A stretch of DNA of 64,000 nucleotides from Achromobacter xylosoxidans. Lineage in GTDB: Bacteria; Pseudomonadota; Gammaproteobacteria; Burkholderiales; Burkholderiaceae_B. Below the pieces are notes generated by a model. That model searched no databases and was not told where the DNA came from. It saw nothing but the letters and a program-made list of their open reading frames with translations. The DNA lies in assembly GCF_001457475.1 (NCBI RefSeq), contig NZ_LN831029.1, positions 2,790,001-2,854,000 of the forward strand, in the 5' to 3' direction. The translations under genes and the position numbers were made by a program. Of this stretch, positions 16,691 through 24,865 are shown one piece after another (positions within the stretch are counted from its first letter, which is position 1; each line of letters starts with the position of its first letter).

Positions 16691-17652
16691 GCCGGGCTCG
16701 CATAGTTGTCGTCGGAGCGGTTCATCAGATAGATGAAGACGTCCTCCAGGCTGGTGTCGATGCGTTCCAGGCGCAGGTCCTGGCCGGCCACGACGTCTCG
16801 CAAGGTGCGTTCGAGCACGGCGGCGTCGCGGCCGCTGATGTGCAGCGCAGTGCCGAAGGCCACGGTCTGGTCCACCCCCGGCGCGCCGCGCAGCCGCTGC
16901 GCCAGCGGCACCAGGTCGTGGCCATGGATGGCCCAGGTGGTCAGGCGCTGCCGAGCGATGACTTCGTCGGCGGTGCCCTGGATCAGCAGCTTGCCGTACG
17001 AGATGTAGGCCAGCTTGTGGCAGCGCTCGGCCTCGTCCATGTAGTGGGTGCTGACCAGCACCGAAATGCCGCGCGCGGCCAGCTCGTGCAGCTGTTCCCA
17101 GAAGTCGCGCCGGGCGGTCGGGTCGACGCCGGCGGTGGGCTCGTCCAGCAGCAGCAGGCGCGGTTCATGCAGCAGACAGGCGGCCAGCGCCAGCCGCTGC
17201 TTCCAGCCGCCCGACAGGGCGCCGGTGAGCTGGTTGGCGCGGGTCTGCAGGCCCAGGTCCTCGAGCGCGCGGTCGACCGCCTCGCGGCGGTTCGGCATGC
17301 CGTACATGCGGGCGACGAAGTCCAGGTTCTCACGGATGGTCAGGTCGTCCCAGTACGAGAATTTCTGCGTCATGTAGCCGACGTGGCGCTTGATCTGGGC
17401 GCTGTCCCTGAGTATGTCGTAGCCCAGGCAGGTGCCGCTGCCGGAATCCGGCGTCAGCAGGCCGCACATCAGCCGGATGCTGGTGGTCTTGCCGCTGCCG
17501 TTGGGGCCGAGAAAGCCGAAGATCTCGCCTTCGCGTACCTGCAGCGAGACGTCGTTGACCACGTGCTTGTTGCCGAAGTGCTTGTTCAGGCCGTGCACGT
17601 CGATGACGTAGCCGGCCTCGTCGGTCGCCGAGCGGGCGGGGGCGTCGTTCAT
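16687..17652 (-). CDS. ABC efflux transporter ATPase subunit
   Basis: A 321-residue ATP-binding protein. Walker A is GPNGSGKTT (49-57), the signature is LSGGWKQR (146-153), and Walker B with catalytic Glu is LLLLDEP (166-172), followed by a D-loop AGVDPTARR and the switch His in [13 protein letters not shown]-terminal extension of about 90 residues is common in CcmA/DrrA-type exporter ATPases. It overlaps the adaptor gene upstream and the permease gene downstream by four bases each. Only one permease follows, so the transporter is probably a homodimer of each subunit. Confidence 0.94.
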   Translation of the reverse strand: MNDAPARSATDEAGYVIDVHGLNKHFGNKHVVNDVSLQVREGEIFGFLGPNGSGKTTSIRLMCGLLTPDSGSGTCLGYDILRDSAQIKRHVGYMTQKFSYWDDLTIRENLDFVARMYGMPNRREAVDRALEDLGLQTRANQLTGALSGGWKQRLALAACLLHEPRLLLLDEPTAGVDPTARRDFWEQLHELAARGISVLVSTHYMDEAERCHKLAYISYGKLLIQGTADEVIARQRLTTWAIHGHDLVPLAQRLRGAPGVDQTVAFGTALHISGRDAAVLERTLRDVVAGQDLRLERIDTSLEDVFIYLMNRSDDNYASPA

Positions 17653-18617
17653 TGCAACGCCGCCTCCACCGGCTGGCCCGGATGCAGCCGCGTGGCCGCG
17701 TCCGGCGCGGGCCGGGCCTCGACCATGTAGACCAGCTTGCCGCGCGTTTCGCGGCTGTAGATCACCGGCGGCGTGTACTCGGCCTGCGGCGAGATGTAGT
17801 CGATGCGCACCGGCACCGGGTCGCCGCAACCGTCGCAACGCACCATGGCCTGCTGCCCGGGCTTGAGCGTGCCGACCACGGTCTCCGGCACGAAGAAGCG
17901 CACCTTGATGTTGCCCGGCGGCAGCAGGCTGACCACCGGACTGCCGGCCGGCACCCATTCGCCCACGCGGTACAGCGTGTCGAACACCAGGGCGGCGGCG
18001 GGCGCCGCCAGGCGTTTCTGCGCCAGGGCCCAGTCGGCCTGCGCCAGCGTGGCGCGCGCCGCGTCGACCTGGGCGGCCTGGGCGCGGCGCTGGTCCTGGC
18101 GGCCGGGCAGGTTGGCCACTTCCAGCTGGGCGCGCAGCTCGCGCACGCGCGCGGCATCCGATTGGGCCTGTTCGCGGCTGTCGTCCAGCTGCGCCCGCGC
18201 CACGCCGCCGGCGCGGAACTGCGCGGTGTCGCGCGCCAGTTGTGCCGCCGAGCGCCGGCTGGCGGCCTCGGCCTGGGCCAGCTGGGCGCGGGCGACGTCG
18301 ACCTCGGGCGGACGCTTGCCGGTGGCGATGTCCTCCAGCTGCGCGCTGGCCGCGGCCAATTGCGCGCCGGCCTGGTCGCGCGCCGCGGTCTCGCGCTCGG
18401 CCTCCAGCGCGAACAAGGGCGCGGCGGCGGCAACCTGCTGGCCGCGCCGTACCGATAGCGTGTCCAGCCGGCCGGCCTCGGACGAGGCGATGTAGAGGTA
18501 CTCGCCCTCGACATAGCCCTGGTAGACGGCCTCGCCACTCTTGCCACAGCCGGCCAGCAACGACAGGCCGAGCGCGGCGGCGGGCAGCGCGAAACGGGGG
18601 AGGGAAGCGGTGCGCAT
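17649..18617 (-). CDS. HlyD/MFP family periplasmic adaptor lipoprotein
   Basis: A 322-residue membrane-fusion protein. A lipoprotein signal ends at LSLLAGCGK. The lipoyl half-motifs (YLYIASSEAGRLDTLSVRRGQQV and VFDTLYRVGEWVPAGSPVVSL) flank an alpha-helical hairpin rich in Ala, Gln and Arg (about residues 75-205). The C-terminal beta-barrel has VRFFVPETVVGTLKPGQQAMV. It should bridge the ABC transporter and the outer-membrane factor. The gene is two bases after the TetR gene stop and overlaps the ATPase start by four bases. Confidence 0.92.
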   Translation of the reverse strand: MRTASLPRFALPAAALGLSLLAGCGKSGEAVYQGYVEGEYLYIASSEAGRLDTLSVRRGQQVAAAAPLFALEAERETAARDQAGAQLAAASAQLEDIATGKRPPEVDVARAQLAQAEAASRRSAAQLARDTAQFRAGGVARAQLDDSREQAQSDAARVRELRAQLEVANLPGRQDQRRAQAAQVDAARATLAQADWALAQKRLAAPAAALVFDTLYRVGEWVPAGSPVVSLLPPGNIKVRFFVPETVVGTLKPGQQAMVRCDGCGDPVPVRIDYISPQAEYTPPVIYSRETRGKLVYMVEARPAPDAATRLHPGQPVEAALQ

Positions 18618-18619
18618 GG

Positions 18620-19396
18620 TCAGCGTCCTGTGGGGGGCGGTTCGGCGTCCGGAGCCGCGCCGGCGCGCCGGGTCCGTTTGGCGGGCGTTGCGGGCGCCGG
18701 TGGCGGCGCGGCCGGCGGGGAAAACAATCCGCCCGTGAGCATGGCGGTGGCGTGCGCGGCGATGGTCTCGTGGCCGATGGCGCGGGCCTGTGGATCGTCC
18801 TGCCAGATGCGGCGCCACAGGCTGGACGTGGCCAGCGGCAGCAGGGTCAGGCCCAGGATCGACAGGAACACCAGCCGCGGCTCCACGTCCGGGGTGATGG
18901 CGCCGGCGCGCTGGCTGTCGGCGATCAGGCCGGCGAACACCTGCAGGCGTTGCGCCGGCAGGTGGCGCAGCACGCGCTCGCGCAACTGGCCGCCTTCGTT
19001 GACGACCTCGTGCATCCACAAGGACGGCAGCCAGGGCCGGTCAGTGCCGCAGCGCACGATGCGCGAGACGATTTCGGCGATGACGGCGCGCGTCGCCTCG
19101 GCCGACCCCTGCAGCCGCCGCGGCGTCTGCGGCACCGGGCTCCAGACGTAGCCGATGACGGGCACCACGCGTTCCAGCACCACGGCGTCCAGCAACTGGT
19201 CGCGGCTCTTGAAGTAGTAGTGCAGCATGGCCGAGGTGAACCCGGCGCGTTCGGCGATGTGGGCCAGGCGGGTGGCGGCCACGCCCTGCTTGGCGAACAG
19301 GTCGGTGGCAATGTCCAGCAGCTGGTCGCGCACGGCGGCGCTGTCGGGGCGGGCGGGGCGGCCGGGACGGCGCGCGGGGGAAGGCTTGGCAGGCAT
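18620..19396 (-). CDS. TetR/AcrR-family repressor of the efflux operon
   Basis: A 258-residue regulator. The N-terminal HTH covers about residues 22-66 (RDQLLDIATDLFAKQGVAATRLAHIAERAGFTSAMLHYYFKS), with the usual YYF at the end of the recognition helix. The rest is an all-helical ligand domain, and the last 35 residues are Pro/Ala/Arg-rich and probably disordered. It is the first gene of the efflux operon and lies next to an AT-rich inverted repeat, so it probably represses itself and the transporter until a substrate binds. It resembles E. coli CecR in gene context. Confidence 0.9.
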   Translation of the reverse strand: MPAKPSPARRPGRPARPDSAAVRDQLLDIATDLFAKQGVAATRLAHIAERAGFTSAMLHYYFKSRDQLLDAVVLERVVPVIGYVWSPVPQTPRRLQGSAEATRAVIAEIVSRIVRCGTDRPWLPSLWMHEVVNEGGQLRERVLRHLPAQRLQVFAGLIADSQRAGAITPDVEPRLVFLSILGLTLLPLATSSLWRRIWQDDPQARAIGHETIAAHATAMLTGGLFSPPAAPPPAPATPAKRTRRAGAAPDAEPPPTGR

Positions 19397-19406
19397 GGTC
19401 GGATTC

Positions 19407-19429
19407 TAATTAAATACTTAATTAATTAA
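19407..19429 (-). promoter_or_regulatory. AT-rich inverted repeat, probable TetR operator
   Basis: TAATTAA (19407-19413), a 4-base spacer ATAC, then TTAATTA (19418-19424) form a perfect inverted repeat. A second palindrome TTAATTAATTAA (19418-19429) overlaps it. The block lies 10 bases upstream of the TetR start in otherwise GC-rich DNA and overlaps the expected promoter, as is usual for an autoregulated TetR operator. Confidence 0.7.
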
Positions 19430-19516
19430 AAGCGGAGTGGGTTGCAGGGTCGGCGGGCAGGCGACCGGACAGGGGTGGTGTAATGGCCAGATCGGAACAG
19501 AAGGAGTCAGCACGCC

Positions 19517-20554
19517 ATGCCGCAATCGTCCTCCCTCAACCGCCGCATCGTCCTGGCCTCGCGGCCACGCGGCGAACCCGCCGACAGCGATTTCCGCCTG
19601 GAAACCGGCGCGGTGCCCGAACCCGGCCCGGGCCAGCTGTTGCTGCGCACGGTCTATCTTTCCCTCGATCCCTATATGCGCGGACGCATGAGCGACGCGC
19701 CCTCGTACGCCGAGCCGGTGCAGGTCGGCCAGCCCATGGTGGGCGGCACCGTGGCCCGGGTGGTGGCCTCGCGCCACGCCGACTATCCGGTGGGCGAGTG
19801 GGTGCTGTCCCAGTCCGGCTGGCAGGACTACGCCGTGTCCGACGGCAGCGGCCTGCTCAAGCTGGGGCCGGCGCCCGAACACCCGTCGTATTCGCTGGGC
19901 GTGCTGGGCATGCCGGGCTTCACCGGCTACATGGGCCTGCTGGACATCGGCCAGCCCAAGGCCGGCGAGACCGTGGTGGTGGCCGCCGCCAGCGGCGCGG
20001 TGGGTGCGGTGGTGGGCCAGTTGGCCAAGATCCACGGCTGCAAGGCGGTCGGCATCGCCGGCGGCCCCGACAAGTGCCGCTACGTGGTCGAGGAACTGGG
20101 CTTTGACGCCTGCATCGACCACAAGGACCCGGCCATGGCCAATCTGCTGGCCAAGGCCGTGCCGCAAGGCATCGACGTGTATTTCGAGAACGTTGGCGGC
20201 GCGGTGTTCGACGCGGTGCTGCCGCTGCTCAATCCGCGCGCGCGGGTGCCGGTCTGCGGCCTGATCTCGGCCTACAACGCCACCAGCCTGCCCGAGGGCC
20301 CCGATCGCCTGCCGCTGTTGATGCGCACCATCCTGACCAAGCGCATCAAGATGCAGGGCTTCATCATCTTCAACGAATACGCGCCGCGCTTTGGTGAATT
20401 CCGCGCGGCCATGCAGGAGCTGCTGCGCGACGGGCGCATCAAGTATCGCGAAGACGTGGTCGATGGCCTGGAAAACGCGCCGCGGGGCCTGATGGGGCTG
20501 CTCAAGGGCGAGAATGCCGGCAAGCGCATCGTGCGCGTCGGCCCGGATGAATAG
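19517..20554 (+). CDS. NADPH-dependent zinc-free medium-chain reductase (CurA-like)
   Basis: A 345-residue member of the leukotriene B4 12-hydroxydehydrogenase / CurA group, which reduces C=C bonds of alpha,beta-unsaturated carbonyls with NADPH. Typical segments are YLSLDPYMRGRM, LGMPGFTGYMGLLDIG, the nucleotide-binding AAASGAVGAVVGQLAK, and FENVGGAVFDAVLPLL. There are no zinc-binding cysteines. It lies 23 bases upstream of a DJ-1/PfpI gene on the same strand. Together they suggest detoxification of reactive carbonyls. Confidence 0.92.
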   Translation: MPQSSSLNRRIVLASRPRGEPADSDFRLETGAVPEPGPGQLLLRTVYLSLDPYMRGRMSDAPSYAEPVQVGQPMVGGTVARVVASRHADYPVGEWVLSQSGWQDYAVSDGSGLLKLGPAPEHPSYSLGVLGMPGFTGYMGLLDIGQPKAGETVVVAAASGAVGAVVGQLAKIHGCKAVGIAGGPDKCRYVVEELGFDACIDHKDPAMANLLAKAVPQGIDVYFENVGGAVFDAVLPLLNPRARVPVCGLISAYNATSLPEGPDRLPLLMRTILTKRIKMQGFIIFNEYAPRFGEFRAAMQELLRDGRIKYREDVVDGLENAPRGLMGLLKGENAGKRIVRVGPDE

Positions 20555-20577
20555 GAACGCAACATGAGGAGCGCAAC

Positions 20578-21258
20578 ATGAATATCCTGATCGTGCTGAC
20601 TTCCCACGACACGCTGGGCGACACCGGCCGCAAGACCGGCTTCTGGCTGGAGGAATTCGCGGCCCCGTACTACGCTTTCCTGGACGCGGGGGCCACGCTG
20701 ACGCTGGCCTCGCCGCAGGGCGGCCAGCCGCCGCTCGATCCCAAGAGCGACGACCCGGACGCCCAGACCGACGACACGCGCCGCTTCCGCCAGGACGCCG
20801 AGGCGCAGCGCCGCCTGGCGAACACGCGCCGCCTGGCCGAGGTGCAGGCGGCCGACTACGACGCCGTGTTCTATCCCGGCGGCCACGGTCCGCTGTGGGA
20901 CCTGGCCGAAGACGCCCGGTCCGTGTCGCTGATCGAAACCATGCTCGCGGCCGGCAAGCCGGTGGCGGGGGTGTGCCACGCGCCGGGCGTGTTGCGCCAT
21001 GCCAAGACCGCCGATGGCAAGCCGTTGGTGCAGGGCCGCCAGGTCACGGGTTTTTCCAACACGGAAGAGGCGGCGGTGCAATTGACCGCCGTGGTGCCTT
21101 TCCTGGTCGAGGATGAGCTGGCGATGTTGGGCGGTCTGTACAGCAAGGGGGCGGATTGGCAGCCGCACATCGTCTCGGATGGGCTGCTCATCACCGGGCA
21201 GAATCCGGCTTCGTCGGTCGGCGTCGCGCAGGCGCTGCTGGAACGCCTGAAGGCCTGA
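20578..21258 (+). CDS. DJ-1/PfpI family protein, Hsp31/glyoxalase III type
   Basis: A 226-residue class I glutamine-amidotransferase-like protein. The nucleophile elbow is AGVCHAPGVL, with C133 followed by H134. E26 in GFWLEEFAAPYY is the conserved acidic partner, and YPGGHGPLWDL (99-109) forms the oxyanion side. These features match the single-domain group that converts methylglyoxal to lactate or acts as a protein deglycase/chaperone. It is probably co-transcribed with the CurA-like reductase. Its own AGGAG is six bases before the ATG. Confidence 0.9.
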   Translation: MNILIVLTSHDTLGDTGRKTGFWLEEFAAPYYAFLDAGATLTLASPQGGQPPLDPKSDDPDAQTDDTRRFRQDAEAQRRLANTRRLAEVQAADYDAVFYPGGHGPLWDLAEDARSVSLIETMLAAGKPVAGVCHAPGVLRHAKTADGKPLVQGRQVTGFSNTEEAAVQLTAVVPFLVEDELAMLGGLYSKGADWQPHIVSDGLLITGQNPASSVGVAQALLERLKA

Positions 21259-21352
21259 GCCCAAGGCGCGGGGCGACGTTGGGGTGAATCCGCGGATGAA
21301 TCCGCGGGTCGATACGTGGGCAGGGCCCGCAGCGCCGGAACGGTACGTGCTT

Positions 21353-21378
21353 GTGTCAGAATCGATACTTTCTGACAC
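21353..21378 (+). promoter_or_regulatory. Perfect 9-bp inverted repeat before the HD-GYP gene
   Basis: GTGTCAGAA (21353-21361) and TTCTGACAC (21370-21378) are exact complements around an 8-base spacer. The repeat ends 39 bases before the start codon of the HD-GYP gene, in the expected promoter region. The spacing and symmetry fit a dimeric repressor or activator site. I cannot name the binding protein. Confidence 0.6.
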
Positions 21379-21417
21379 AGACGCGCGGTTCCGCTGCAAC
21401 CGCGCGCGCCAAGACCG

Positions 21418-22032
21418 ATGCCTCCAGATGTACCCCCCAGCGCGGCGGCCACGCGTGCCGCAGGCTCCTGCGAAGCCGCGCTGTTTGCCGCGATGCAGGC
21501 CCGAGACGCCGCCACAGGCCGCCATTGCCACCGCGTCGTCGCCCTGAGCGTGGCGCTGGCCCGCGCCTGCGACCTGAACCAAGATGAACAAGACATGGTG
21601 GCCGTGGCCGCGCGGCTGCACGACGTCGGCAAGATCGGCACGCCGGACCGCGTGCTGTTCTCGCCCCGGCGGCTCGAAAAGGAAGATTGGGAAATCATGA
21701 AGGCCCATGCGGCCGTGGGGGCCGACATCATCCTGCATAGCGACATGCCGCAACGCGAGCGGATCGCGCAGGCGGTGCGCCACCACCACGAACACTTCGA
21801 TGGGTCGGGCTATCCCGACGGACTGGCCGGGCACGCCATCCCGCTGTCCGCGCGCATCATTTCGCTGGCCGACTCCTACGATGCGCTCGGCGACGCGCGG
21901 CCCTACCATCCCGCGCGCACCCACGCCGAGATCATGCGCATCCTCAACCTGGAGGCCGGAGCCAAGTGCGATCCCGACCTGCTGCGCGTGTTCGAAAACA
22001 TGATCCAGCACAGCCCGCTGCGCGTGCCGTAG
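21418..22032 (+). CDS. Stand-alone HD-GYP domain protein, probable c-di-GMP phosphodiesterase
   Basis: A 204-residue protein that is almost entirely an HD-GYP domain. The HD pair is at 68-69 in RLHDVGKIGTPD, and HHHEHFDGSGYPDGL (122-136) contains the GYP motif. The helix after it reads SLADSYDALGDARPYH, against the more usual D-YDAL-S-RPY. Metal-binding residues appear intact, so it should hydrolyse cyclic di-GMP. There is no receiver or sensory domain, so control must come from expression or a partner. It faces glpD, with two overlapping hairpins between them. Confidence 0.88.
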   Translation: MPPDVPPSAAATRAAGSCEAALFAAMQARDAATGRHCHRVVALSVALARACDLNQDEQDMVAVAARLHDVGKIGTPDRVLFSPRRLEKEDWEIMKAHAAVGADIILHSDMPQRERIAQAVRHHHEHFDGSGYPDGLAGHAIPLSARIISLADSYDALGDARPYHPARTHAEIMRILNLEAGAKCDPDLLRVFENMIQHSPLRVP

Positions 22033-22070
22033 CGCAATGCGGCAACGCCGCGCATTGCGGCGCGGCGTTG
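22033..22070. terminator. Two overlapping, mutually exclusive hairpins
   Basis: CGCAATGCG (22033-22041) pairs with CGCATTGCG (22051-22059). CAACGCCGCG (22044-22053) pairs with CGCGGCGTTG (22061-22070). The two stems share bases, so only one can form at a time. They begin directly after the HD-GYP stop and may end that transcript, the opposing glpD transcript, or both. There is no T-run. Confidence 0.45.
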
Positions 22071-22142
22071 TCGGGTTGGCGGACCTGGATGCAAGCAGCG
22101 CCCGGGCGGGCCGCGCGGCGCCAGCGCGTCATTTCAGCCGTG

Positions 22143-23741
22143 TCATTTCAGCCGATAGTGCGCCGCCACGCCGGCCAGTTCCTGCAGCGTGCGCTGCTGC
22201 CAGGCGGCATCCTGGCCCAGTTCCTCGGCCAGGATGCGCGCCACTTCGGGCGCGGCCAGCATGGCCGCCTCGGCGTCCAGGAACAGCGCGCGGTTGCGGC
22301 GCGCCAGCACGTCCTCGGCGCTGCGCGCCAGTTCGAAGCGCGCGGCGAAACGCACATGCGCTTCCGACAGGCCGCTGCTCCTGACCAGCATGCGTTCGGC
22401 GCCGGGCAGGGCCTTGAGCGTGGCCAGGTCGCTGCCGTAGTAACTGTCCGGCGTGCCGGCGTGTTCCTGCGACGGCGCCAGGCCGTTGGCGCCATGCAGC
22501 GCCAGCGACTCGGTGCGGCAGCTGGCCTGCGTCAGCAACTGGTGCTGGATGGCGGTGTCGACCACGTCCTGCGCCATGCGGCGATAGGTGGTCCACTTGC
22601 CGCCCGTGACCGTCACCAACCCCGCCTGCGACACCAGGATGGTGTGCTCGCGCGACAGCGACTTGGTGGAGGCGTCGCCGGTGGCCTTGACCAGCGGCCG
22701 CAGGCCCGCCCAGACGCTGGTGACGTCGTCGCGGGTCGGCTTGCGGCTGAGATAGCGCGCGGCGGTGTTCAGGATGAAGTCGACGTCCTCGGCGCCGGCT
22801 TCCGGGTCCAGCGGCAGGTCGTTGCGCGGCGAATCGGTGGTGCCGACGATGGTGTGGCCGTTCCACGGCACCACGAACAGCACGCGGCCGTCGTCGGTCT
22901 TGGGGATCAGGATGGCGCGCTTGCCGGGCAGGAAGTCGTGCGGCAGCGTCAGGTGCACGCCCTGGCTGGGCGCCACCATGGTGGGCGCGTTCTTGTCTTC
23001 CATGCGGCGCACGCTGTCGACCCAGACGCCGGTGGCGTTGATCACGCAGCGCGCGCGCAGCGTGAAGCTGGCGCCGCCCAGCGCGTCCTCGGCGGTGACG
23101 CCGTCGACCTTGCCGCCGGTGGTGGTCAGGCCGGTGGCGCGCACGTAGTTGACCGCCGTGCCGCCCAGGTCGAACAGGGTGCGCATCAGGCTCAGCGCCA
23201 GGCGCGCGTCGTCGAACTGGCCGTCGTAGTACAGCACGCCGCCCTTCAGGCCGCGGCCGTTGACGTTTTCGGCCAGCGTCGGCGCGTTGGCCAGCGTCTC
23301 GCGGCGCGACAGCCAGCGGCTGGGCGACAGGTTGAGCTTGCCGGCCAGCATGTCGTACATCTTCAGGCCCACGCCGTAGAACGGCTGGTCCAGCAGGTTG
23401 TAGGCCGGCACCACGAAGCCCAGCGGCCACACCAGGTGTGGCGCGTTGCGGTTGAGCAGGCCGCGTTCGTGCAGTGCCTCGCGCACCAGGCTGATGTTGC
23501 CTTGCGCCAGGTAGCGCACGCCGCCGTGCACCAGCTTGGTGGCCTTGCTGGAGGTGCCCTTGGCGAAGTCGGCGGCCTCGATCAGCAGCGTGCGGTAGCC
23601 GCGGCTGGCGGCGTCGACGGCGGTGCCCAGGCCGGTCGCGCCGCCGCCGATGACGATCACGTCCCAGGCAGGCGTGTTGTCCAGTTGCGCCAGCAGGCGG
23701 TTGCGGTCGGGCGGGGTGACGGTGGCGAGCGGTTGGTTCAT
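22143..23741 (-). CDS. glpD: Aerobic glycerol-3-phosphate dehydrogenase GlpD
   Basis: A 532-residue FAD enzyme that oxidises sn-glycerol-3-phosphate to dihydroxyacetone phosphate at the inner membrane, passing electrons to quinone. The N-terminal dinucleotide-binding motif is DVIVIGGGATGLGTAVDAA. GTSSKATKLVHGGVRYL is a classic GlpD signature, and TVTGGKWTTYRRMAQDV lies near residue 400. It is 103 bases downstream of glpR on the same strand and divergent from the glycerol importer. A 13-base duplication of its last codons follows the stop. Confidence 0.95.
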   Translation of the reverse strand: MNQPLATVTPPDRNRLLAQLDNTPAWDVIVIGGGATGLGTAVDAASRGYRTLLIEAADFAKGTSSKATKLVHGGVRYLAQGNISLVREALHERGLLNRNAPHLVWPLGFVVPAYNLLDQPFYGVGLKMYDMLAGKLNLSPSRWLSRRETLANAPTLAENVNGRGLKGGVLYYDGQFDDARLALSLMRTLFDLGGTAVNYVRATGLTTTGGKVDGVTAEDALGGASFTLRARCVINATGVWVDSVRRMEDKNAPTMVAPSQGVHLTLPHDFLPGKRAILIPKTDDGRVLFVVPWNGHTIVGTTDSPRNDLPLDPEAGAEDVDFILNTAARYLSRKPTRDDVTSVWAGLRPLVKATGDASTKSLSREHTILVSQAGLVTVTGGKWTTYRRMAQDVVDTAIQHQLLTQASCRTESLALHGANGLAPSQEHAGTPDSYYGSDLATLKALPGAERMLVRSSGLSEAHVRFAARFELARSAEDVLARRNRALFLDAEAAMLAAPEVARILAEELGQDAAWQQRTLQELAGVAAHYRLK

Positions 23742-23844
23742 ATGCTTGGGCGGCGGGGCCGCTAGGGTTCGGTGCGTTGTTCGTTTCTGTTGGTGCCGGC
23801 CGGGCGCGGCGCCAGCGCCGTGCCGCCGGGCCGGGTCAAGCCGG

Positions 23845-24636
23845 TCAGGCGGGTACCTTGGCCGCGTTCGGCGCGGCGGCCACCTCGCAGCGCACGCCGG
23901 CGTCCAGCAGCACTTGCGCCAGCGGTTCCTGCGGATGCGAGTCGGTGAAAAAGCGGTCGATCTGCGAGATGTGCGCCAGTTCCACCATGGCCTGGCGCTT
24001 GAATTTGCTGCTGTCGGCGGCCAGCCACACTTCGCGCGACTGTTCGATGATGGTGCGGGCCACGCGCACTTCGCGGAAGTCGTAGTCGCGCAGGGTGCCG
24101 TCGGCCTCGATGCCGGAAATGCCGATCAGGCCGATGTCGACCTTGAACTGGCGGATGAAATCCATGGTGGCCTCGCCGACGATGCCGCGGTCGCGCGAGC
24201 GCACCACGCCGCCGGCGACGATGACTTCGCAATCCGGGTTGTCGGAAAGAATGTCGGCCACGTGCAGGTTGTTGGTGATGACGCGCAGGCCGCGATGGCG
24301 CAGCAGGGCGCGGGCGATGGCCTCGGTGGTGGTGCCGATGTTCAGGATCAGCGAGCAGCCGTCGGGCACGGCGCGCGCCACGGCCTCGGCGATGCGTTGT
24401 TTGCCGGCCGCGTGCAGTCCCTGGCGCTTGCGGTAGGCGATGTTCTCGATGGTCGAGGCCTCGATGCGCACGCCGCCATGGAAGCGCGACAGCAGGCCGG
24501 CTTCGGACAGGATGTTGACGTCGCGCCGCACGGTCTGCAGCGTGACGTCGAAACGTTTGGCCAGTTCCTCGATGGTGGCCGAGCCCTGGGCCCGCACCAT
24601 TTCGATCAAGGCGCTTTGTCGGGGATTGAGTGTCAT
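23845..24636 (-). CDS. glpR: DeoR-family glycerol regulon repressor GlpR
   Basis: A 263-residue DeoR-type repressor. The HTH is at about 6-57 (RQSALIEMVRAQGSATIEELAKRFDVTLQTVRRDVNILSEAGLLSRFHGG). The C-terminal sugar-phosphate sensor has ILNIGTTTEAIARAL, DYDFREVRVARTIIEQSREVWLAADSSKF and IDRFFTD. Its place between glpD and the glycerol importer identifies it as GlpR, released by glycerol-3-phosphate. The start ATG at 24634-24636 lies inside a tandem 17-base repeat, which may mean GlpR binds over its own start. Confidence 0.92.
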   Translation of the reverse strand: MTLNPRQSALIEMVRAQGSATIEELAKRFDVTLQTVRRDVNILSEAGLLSRFHGGVRIEASTIENIAYRKRQGLHAAGKQRIAEAVARAVPDGCSLILNIGTTTEAIARALLRHRGLRVITNNLHVADILSDNPDCEVIVAGGVVRSRDRGIVGEATMDFIRQFKVDIGLIGISGIEADGTLRDYDFREVRVARTIIEQSREVWLAADSSKFKRQAMVELAHISQIDRFFTDSHPQEPLAQVLLDAGVRCEVAAAPNAAKVPA

Positions 24637-24865
24637 GTTCGCATAGTGAGTGTCACGTTCGCATCATAAAACAACAAAAGCGAAAAATAATGACGCACTG
24701 CAAGATTGTTTTTTGTTCGCTTCTTCGGTAAAACGCACAAAAAACGAAAGCGATCTGAAAGAAGACCCCTGGCCGGCGCGTTCCCGCGCGCCGCGAGGGC
24801 CGCTGTACCGATGTACCGAAGTCCGGTCTGAAAACCGGGGACGTATTAGAGGTAGAGGAGACCAG
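24628..24865 (+). promoter_or_regulatory. glpR / glpS divergent control region
   Basis: This 230-base region separates glpR and glpS. It has a near-perfect tandem repeat, GAGTGTCATGTTCGCAT (24628-24644) and GAGTGTCACGTTCGCAT (24648-24664), with a 20-base period. More TTCGC or GCGAA half-sites lie in A/T-rich stretches near 24678-24750. The GTTCG core agrees with the known E. coli GlpR half-site (TGTTCG). I infer several GlpR sites controlling both directions. The GAGGAG before glpS at 24855-24860 is its ribosome-binding site. Confidence 0.6.
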
